In this document: piece after piece, positions 5,277 to 9,708 of the stretch | Numbering within the stretch: position 1 is the stretch's first letter | Layout of the letters: each line of letters starts with the position of its first letter | Assembly (NCBI GenBank): GCA_003561595.1 | Contig: PWWF01000020.1 | Span: 1-9,708 of the forward strand | Origin: Paracoccaceae bacterium | Lineage (GTDB): Bacteria; Pseudomonadota; Alphaproteobacteria; Rhodobacterales; Rhodobacteraceae | Length of the DNA: 9,708 nucleotides | Reading direction: 5' to 3' | The notes under the pieces: model-generated | What the model was told of the DNA's origin: nothing | The model's database searches: none | What the model saw: the letters and a program-made list of their open reading frames with translations, nothing else | Position numbers and translations under genes: made by a program

Positions 5277-6453
5277 GTCGGGCCCCCTGTGCATGGGTGC
5301 CATTGCGCAGGCTGTCCAGAATGACGCGTTCGACATGGGCATAAAGCTTGCGGTAGTCGAACAGGTCTTCGGCGCCTTGCCGGGATGCGGCGCCCATGGC
5401 GCGGGTGCGGTTTGGGTCGGCCAGCAGGGTCTCCATCGCGGTGGTAAACCCGGCGCTGTCGCCCTCGTCACATAACACCCCGTGCTCTCCGTCGCGGACC
5501 ACCAGCGGAATGCCCGCGTGTCGTGTGCTCAGGATCGCCATGCCAGCGGCCATCGCTTCCTGTATCGCACTTGGCATGCCTTCGGTTTCGCCGTCGCGCC
5601 CGGTCAGCGCGTGCAGGACGAAAATGTCGCCCTCGGCCAGCAGGGCGCGGATGTCCTGCGCGCTGCGCTGCCCGTGAAAGGTGATGCGCCCTGCATGGGG
5701 GGATGTCGCCGCCGCCGCCTTGCAGGCCGCAAGCTCGGGGCCTTGTCCGACCATGTCCAGCCGTGCTTGCGGGTAGCGCTCGGCAAGGTGCAGAAAGCTG
5801 TCCAGTGTCCTGCGCGGCGCTTTCTTCTCGACAAAGCGGCCAACGAACACCATGCGCCCCGCTTGCTTTGTCCCCGGTTGGAAAAACTGCACATCCGTGC
5901 CGCTGGGCACGATATGGGCGTTGGGATGGGCCAGCCCATGCGCCGCCAGATTGTCCAGCAGAAACTGCGACACGGCAAAGATACCCGAAAGTTCGGGCAT
6001 CATCCGGCGATACCCCTCGACCCGGACAGGGTGGCGCAGGTATTTGCTGGCATCGCGCCCCCGGAAATATGAAAACAGCGGCAGCCCGGCGGCTTGCGCA
6101 ACGGGCCAGAGCGACACGGCCTGCGATCCGAATTCCGCCAGTATCGCCTCGACCCCTTCATCGGCAAGGAACCGCAACAGCGCCGCGCGGCCCTTGCCAT
6201 AGGGCACGAAGGGCGCGCTGTATCGCTGGTGATTGCGCCACAGATGAAACGGGGCTGTCGCCAGATCATGCGGGTTCATCGCGGCCTGCAGGCGGCTGAA
6301 CACTGGTTTGCGCAACCGGTTCTCACCCGTCTCGCGCCCGCACAGGACGACCGAATTGCCGCCGAACAGATGCTCGATATGGCGGTTCACGAATGTCTCG
6401 CCCCCGCGCATATACCGCCCGGTCGCGACACATAACCTGCAATCTTCAGACAT
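5269..6453 (-). CDS. Glycosyltransferase family 4
   Basis: A 394-residue GT-B glycosyltransferase. Its N-terminal half has RGGETFVNRHIEHL (17-30), the start-of-domain glycine loop of GT4 enzymes. In the donor domain are VPSGTD (182-187), FVGRFVEKK with Arg206 and Lys210/211, VGQGPE (235-240), and the E-x7-E motif Glu291 to Glu299 in EGMPSAIQE followed by AMAAGMAILST. The C-terminus (365-394) is a helical tail. This layout resembles colanic-acid or exopolysaccharide glycosyltransferases of the WcaL/AmsK kind, though the substrate is not deducible. ATG 6451-6453 is chosen because the domain starts right after it and GGGAAAG precedes it; upstream extension would run through the bet operator. It is first in a two-gene minus-strand unit with the DxD glycosyltransferase and is divergent from betI. 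Confidence 0.9.
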   Translation of the reverse strand: MSEDCRLCVATGRYMRGGETFVNRHIEHLFGGNSVVLCGRETGENRLRKPVFSRLQAAMNPHDLATAPFHLWRNHQRYSAPFVPYGKGRAALLRFLADEGVEAILAEFGSQAVSLWPVAQAAGLPLFSYFRGRDASKYLRHPVRVEGYRRMMPELSGIFAVSQFLLDNLAAHGLAHPNAHIVPSGTDVQFFQPGTKQAGRMVFVGRFVEKKAPRRTLDSFLHLAERYPQARLDMVGQGPELAACKAAAATSPHAGRITFHGQRSAQDIRALLAEGDIFVLHALTGRDGETEGMPSAIQEAMAAGMAILSTRHAGIPLVVRDGEHGVLCDEGDSAGFTTAMETLLADPNRTRAMGAASRQGAEDLFDYRKLYAHVERVILDSLRNGTHAQGARHG

Positions 6454-6490
6454 GTTCCGGCTTTCCCGTGGCGGAGTGACAGCGCGGCGC

Positions 6491-6519
6491 AAAATCGCGC
6501 GTCGCCAGGCGGGGTGCAA
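6491..6519 (-). promoter_or_regulatory. Weak candidate promoter for the glycosyltransferase pair
   Basis: On the minus strand TTGCAC (6514-6519) and GATTTT (6491-6496) are 17 bases apart, 38 bases before the GT4 start. The -10 matches only half of the consensus, so this is a suggestion. Confidence 0.25.
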
Positions 6520-6545
6520 GCCGTTTCTTCTGCGTGACCGGTAAA

Positions 6546-6565
6546 TTGATTGACGGATCAATCAA
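6546..6565. promoter_or_regulatory. Probable BetI operator
   Basis: TTGATTGA (6546-6553) and TCAATCAA (6558-6565) are perfect inverted repeats around CGGA. The palindrome lies 44 bases before betI and covers the -35 box of the best bet promoter, so a bound TetR dimer would block RNA polymerase. The TTGATTGA half-site resembles what I remember of BetI sites in enterobacteria and vibrios. Choline would release the repressor. Confidence 0.7.
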
Positions 6566-6579
6566 AACCCGATTATGCA
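6550..6579 (+). promoter_or_regulatory. Candidate promoter of the betICB operon
   Basis: TTGACG (6550-6555) followed after 18 bases by TATGCA (6574-6579), with an overlapping alternative ATTATG at 16 bases. The -35 is nearly consensus and lies inside the palindromic operator. Transcription would start near 6586, leaving a leader of about 23 bases to ATG 6609. Confidence 0.5.
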
Positions 6580-6608
6580 GGGGCGATCCCAAATGACGGA
6601 CAGGTCGG

Positions 6609-7199
6609 ATGCCGAAGCTTGGAATGGAACCCATACGCCGCGATGCGTTCATCGCCGCCACGATCGCCGAGATCGGGCAGGCGGGGTCGCTGGATGTGAC
6701 CGTGGGACAGATCGCGCGGCGCGCAGGCATGTCCTCGGGGCTGGCGCATCATTATTTCGGGTCCAAGGATCAGATGTTTCTGGCCGCCATGCGCCATGTG
6801 CTGACCCTCTATGGCGCGGAAATGCGTTCGGCCCTGCGGGGGGCGGACAGCCCCCGTGCGCGGCTGCATGCGCTGGTGCGGGTGTCCTTTACCGGCAGTA
6901 ATTTCCGCCGCGAGGTGGTCGCCGCCTGGCTGAATTTCTATGTCATGGCACAGCGCCATGATGATGCCGCGCGCCTGCTGCGCATCTATCAGGCCCGCAT
7001 CCGGGCCAATCTGCGCCATGCGCTGCGCCAATGCGGCAGCGCGCAGGCCGAGGCGCTGGCCGAAGGGGCCGCGGCCATGATCGATGGCGCCTATCTCTAT
7101 GAGGCACTGGGCACCGGCCAGCCCGATGGCGACCGCGCAACCGCGCAGGTTCTGGGCTGGATCGAGGCCGCGCTGCCGGAAAAGGACAATACCGCATGA
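6609..7199 (+). CDS. betI: HTH-type transcriptional repressor BetI (TetR family)
   Basis: A 196-residue TetR-family regulator of the usual BetI length. It begins MPKLGMEPIRR, nearly the E. coli BetI start, which fixes ATG 6609 even though the ribosome binding site (AGGTCGG) is weak. The helix-turn-helix is at about 30-50 (TVGQIARRAGMSSGLAHHYF), followed by the family's xSKDxxxxA helix. The remaining helices (70-190) form the choline-binding and dimer domain, with the conserved WLNFYVMAQ and RIYQARIRANLRHAL stretches. In known systems BetI represses the bet genes and releases DNA when choline is present. It is first in the operon and overlaps betC by ATGA. The palindrome at 6546-6565 is its likely autoregulatory site. 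Confidence 0.95.
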   Translation: MPKLGMEPIRRDAFIAATIAEIGQAGSLDVTVGQIARRAGMSSGLAHHYFGSKDQMFLAAMRHVLTLYGAEMRSALRGADSPRARLHALVRVSFTGSNFRREVVAAWLNFYVMAQRHDDAARLLRIYQARIRANLRHALRQCGSAQAEALAEGAAAMIDGAYLYEALGTGQPDGDRATAQVLGWIEAALPEKDNTA

Positions 7200-8707
7200 C
7201 ACAACCGCCCAACATCCTGATCATCATGGTCGATCAGTTGAATGGCACGCTGTTCCCCGACGGCCCGGCCGATTGGCTGCATGTGCCGAACCTGCGCAAG
7301 CTGGCCGCGCGCTCGGTCCGGTTTGCCAATGCCTACACGGCCAGCCCGCTTTGCGCGCCGGGCCGGGCGTCCTTCATGGCGGGGCAATTGCCGTCGCGCA
7401 CGCGGGTCTATGACAATGCGGCCGAGTTCGCCTCGGACACGCCGTGTTTCACGCATCATCTGCGTCGCGCGGGCTATCACACCTGTCTGGCGGGCAAGAT
7501 GCATTTCGTGGGCCCCGACCAGTTGCACGGGTTCGAGGAGCGTCTGACCACCGATATCTACCCTGCCGATTTCGGCTGGACGCCCGATTACCGCAAACCG
7601 GGCGAGCGGATCGACTGGTGGTATCACAATCTGGGGTCCGTCACCGGGGCGGGCGTGGCCGAGATTTCCAACCAGATGGAATATGATGACGAGGTCGCGC
7701 ATCACGCCAGGGCCAAGCTCTATGATCTGGCGCGCGGCCATGATGCGCGGCCCTGGTGCCTGACAGTCAGCTTTACCCATCCGCATGACCCCTATGTGGC
7801 GCGGCGCAAATACTGGGACCTGTATGAGGATTGCGCGCATCTGACCCCCACCCAGCCCGATCCGGGTTACGCCGCGCAGGACCCGCACAGCAAGCGGCTG
7901 TTCGATGCCAATGACTGGCGCAGCTTTTCCATCAGCGACGAGGATGTGCGCCGTTCGCGCCGCGCCTATTACGCCAATATCAGCTATCTGGACGACAAGA
8001 TCGGCGAGCTGCTGCGCGTGCTGGATGAGACGCGGCAAGAGGCAGTGGTCGTGTTCCTGTCCGACCATGGCGACATGCTGGGCGAGCGCGGGCTGTGGTT
8101 CAAGATGAGTTTTTTCGAAGGCTCGGCCCGCGTGCCGCTGATGATCGCGACACCGGGGGGGACCGGGCGCGCGGTGGCGGACCCGGTCTCGACCATGGAT
8201 GTGCTGCCGACACTGGCCGATCTGGCCGGGATGGACCTGTCGGGTGTCGCGCCCTGGACGGATGGCGAAAGCCTGCTGCCGCTGATGGACGGGGGCGTGC
8301 GCACCAGCCCCGTGGCGATGGAATACGCCGCCGAAGGGTCGATCACACCCTTGGTGGGGCTGCGGCATGGGCAGTGGAAATACATCGCCTGCCGCGCGGA
8401 CCCCGAACAGCTTTACGATCTGGATGCGGACCCGCAAGAGCAGGTCAATCTGGCCCGCTCGCCTGAACATGCCGAGATATTGCAGGAGTTGCGCGCAACC
8501 GCGCAGGCCCGCTGGGATCTGGAGCGGTTCGATGCAGACGTGCGCGAAAGCCAGGCGCGGCGCTGGGTCGTCTATGAGGCGCTGCGCAACGGGGCCTATT
8601 TCCCGTGGGATTTCCAGCCGCTGCAAAAGGCCTCGGAACGCTACATGCGCAACCACATGGATCTGAACGTGCTGGAAGACAACCAGCGATACCCGAGGGG
8701 GGAATGA
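7196..8707 (+). CDS. betC: Choline-sulfatase BetC
   Basis: A 503-residue type I sulfatase that hydrolyses choline-O-sulfate to choline and sulfate in the cytoplasm. The signature is CAPGR, with Cys53 the residue to be converted to formylglycine, then Pro55 and Arg57. Other active-site marks are Asp13 (MVDQLNG) and Asp290-His291 ([11 protein letters not shown]) for the metal, Lys101 and His103 (AGKMHF), His195/His197 (THPHDP) and Lys303. The C-terminal part (about 410-503), with [13 protein letters not shown] and the long final helix region, is typical of choline sulfatases and gives the usual full length of about 500. The start is set by AAGGA at 7182-7186 and an ATGA overlap with betI. Its position between betI and betB matches the betICB(A) operon of Sinorhizobium. 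It needs a formylglycine-generating enzyme, not encoded here. No signal peptide is seen. Confidence 0.95.
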   Translation: MTQPPNILIIMVDQLNGTLFPDGPADWLHVPNLRKLAARSVRFANAYTASPLCAPGRASFMAGQLPSRTRVYDNAAEFASDTPCFTHHLRRAGYHTCLAGKMHFVGPDQLHGFEERLTTDIYPADFGWTPDYRKPGERIDWWYHNLGSVTGAGVAEISNQMEYDDEVAHHARAKLYDLARGHDARPWCLTVSFTHPHDPYVARRKYWDLYEDCAHLTPTQPDPGYAAQDPHSKRLFDANDWRSFSISDEDVRRSRRAYYANISYLDDKIGELLRVLDETRQEAVVVFLSDHGDMLGERGLWFKMSFFEGSARVPLMIATPGGTGRAVADPVSTMDVLPTLADLAGMDLSGVAPWTDGESLLPLMDGGVRTSPVAMEYAAEGSITPLVGLRHGQWKYIACRADPEQLYDLDADPQEQVNLARSPEHAEILQELRATAQARWDLERFDADVRESQARRWVVYEALRNGAYFPWDFQPLQKASERYMRNHMDLNVLEDNQRYPRGE

Positions 8708-9708
8708 TGCGCGCACAACCCAAGGCCAGCCATTTCATCGACGGACGCTTTGTCGAGGATGACAGCGGCACCCCGTTCGAGAGCATTCATCCCGCCACGG
8801 GCGAGGTGATCGCCCGGCTGCACGCGGCGACACCCGCGATCATCGACCGCGCGCTGGCGGCAGCGACAGCGGCGCAGGCCGACTGGGCCGCGCGCGCGCC
8901 GGTCGAGCGCGGGCGCATCCTGCACCGCACGGCGGAACTGATGCGCGCGCGCAACCGCGACCTGTCGGTGTTGGAGACGCTGGATACCGGCAAGCCCCTG
9001 CAGGAAACGCTGGTGGCGGATGCGGCCTCGGGGGCGGATGCGCTGGAGTATTTCGCAGGCTTCGCACCCACGGTCACGGGCCAGACCATCGCGCTGGGGG
9101 GCGACATGGCCTATACCCTGCGCGAGCCGCTGGGGGTCTGTGCCGCGATCGGGGCGTGGAACTACCCCATGCAGATCGCCTGCTGGAAAGCCGCGCCCGC
9201 GCTGGCCTTCGGCAATGCGGTCGTGTTCAAACCCTCTGAACTGACACCGCTGAGCGCGCTGGCGCTGGGCGAGATCCTGACCGAGGCGGGCCTGCCCGCG
9301 GGGCTGTTCAATGTGGTGCAGGGCGCGGGCGCGGTGGGCTCTGCGCTGGTGGGCGATCCGCGCGTGGCCAAAGTGTCGCTTACGGGCTCGGTGCCCACGG
9401 GCCGCAAGGTCTATGCGCAGGCCGCCGAGGGCATCAAGGCGGCGACGATGGAACTGGGGGGCAAATCGCCGCTGATCGTCTTTGACGATTCAGATCTGGA
9501 CAATGCCGTGGGCGCGGCAATGCTGGGGAATTTCTATTCCAGCGGTCAGATCTGTTCGAACGGCACGCGGGTCTTCGTCCAGCGCGGGCTGCGCGATGCG
9601 TTTCTGGAACGGCTGGCCGCGCGGGCCGCGACGATCACCCTGGGCGACCCGCTGGATGAGGCGACGCAGATGGGCCCCCTGGTCAGCCATGCGCAGATGG
9701 AGCGTGTG
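8707..9708 (+). CDS. betB: Betaine aldehyde dehydrogenase BetB (partial, 3' end outside window)
   Basis: The first 334 codons of an ALDH-superfamily enzyme, of about 485 expected, still open at the right edge. It oxidises betaine aldehyde to glycine betaine with NAD(P)+. The NAD fold shows WNYPM with catalytic Asn152, Lys175 in FKPSE, and the LTGSVPTG glycine loop (225-232). Glu249 in MELGGKSP is the general base and Cys283 in [12 protein letters not shown] the nucleophile; the CSNGTRVFV phrase is diagnostic of BetB. Two ATGs are adjacent (8704 and 8707). The second is preferred because GAGG at 8695-8698 is then 8 bases away, overlapping the betC stop by one base; the first would give an ATGA overlap. 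It shares one operon with betI and betC, and betA is expected next. Confidence 0.95.
   Translation, partial: MRAQPKASHFIDGRFVEDDSGTPFESIHPATGEVIARLHAATPAIIDRALAAATAAQADWAARAPVERGRILHRTAELMRARNRDLSVLETLDTGKPLQETLVADAASGADALEYFAGFAPTVTGQTIALGGDMAYTLREPLGVCAAIGAWNYPMQIACWKAAPALAFGNAVVFKPSELTPLSALALGEILTEAGLPAGLFNVVQGAGAVGSALVGDPRVAKVSLTGSVPTGRKVYAQAAEGIKAATMELGGKSPLIVFDDSDLDNAVGAAMLGNFYSSGQICSNGTRVFVQRGLRDAFLERLAARAATITLGDPLDEATQMGPLVSHAQMERV

Noticed and set aside
4578..5324. 248-codon plus-strand frame opposite the DxD glycosyltransferase
   Set aside because: Antisense shadow; the minus-strand frame carries the glycosyltransferase motifs.
5277..5471. 65-codon N-terminal extension of the DxD glycosyltransferase
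   Set aside because: It runs through the end of the GT4 gene in another frame, is Pro/Ala/Trp rich and lacks homology features; ATG 5276 has a good ribosome binding site.
7097..8716. 539-codon open frame on the minus strand opposite betC
   Set aside because: It lies antisense to a certain choline sulfatase gene. Long antisense frames are usual in high-G+C DNA with strong third-position bias, and its translation is Arg/His/Gln/Pro rich with no domain.

Overview
The window looks like a chromosome segment of an alphaproteobacterium of the Rhodobacterales (Roseobacter/Rhodobacter) type. The clues are the high G+C coding bias, the betI-betC-betB gene order with choline sulfatase inside the operon, and phage-type small genes resembling those of Rhodobacterales prophages. 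No species can be named from the sequence alone.

Left part (1-2957): one end of an integrated element, a prophage or a phage-derived island. Small plus-strand genes are packed tightly: the tail of an unknown gene, an HNH endonuclease (53-406), an 87-residue unknown protein (420-683), a 31-codon ORF joined by ATGA overlaps at both ends (680-775), a short pentapeptide-repeat protein (772-1176) and a 90-residue small protein (1264-1536). They run towards a minus-strand tyrosine integrase (1543-2814). One in-frame TGA, where a tryptophan codon is expected, interrupts this integrase. Between the integrase and the tRNA lies an A+T-rich stretch with a 14-bp direct repeat at 22-bp period, which I read as candidate integrase arm-type sites.

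Boundary (2958-3048): a complete tRNA-Ser(UGA) gene on the minus strand with encoded CCA. Its 3' end faces the integrase, the classic arrangement for integration into a tRNA 3' end. The element should therefore extend leftwards out of the window, and everything right of the tRNA should be host backbone.

Middle (3285-6453): three glycosyltransferase genes. A plus-strand GT4 enzyme meets, tail to tail with a 9-bp gap, a minus-strand two-gene unit made of a GT4 enzyme followed by a DxD glycosyltransferase of the Glyco_tranf_2_4 type with an 8-bp overlap. They probably build a surface polysaccharide whose structure cannot be inferred.

Right part (6454-9708): the osmoprotection operon betI (TetR-type choline-sensing repressor), betC (choline-O-sulfatase) and betB (betaine aldehyde dehydrogenase, cut by the window end). 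The genes are coupled by start/stop overlaps. The divergent promoter region holds a palindrome with perfect 8-bp arms that overlaps a good -35 box and is the likely BetI operator. BetC releases choline from choline sulfate. A choline dehydrogenase (betA, expected just beyond the window) and BetB would oxidise choline to glycine betaine.

I saw no CRISPR array, insertion sequence or evident novel defence system. The most unusual features are the stop-interrupted integrase, the repeats beside it, and the coupled 31-codon ORF with a cUUCGg hairpin.
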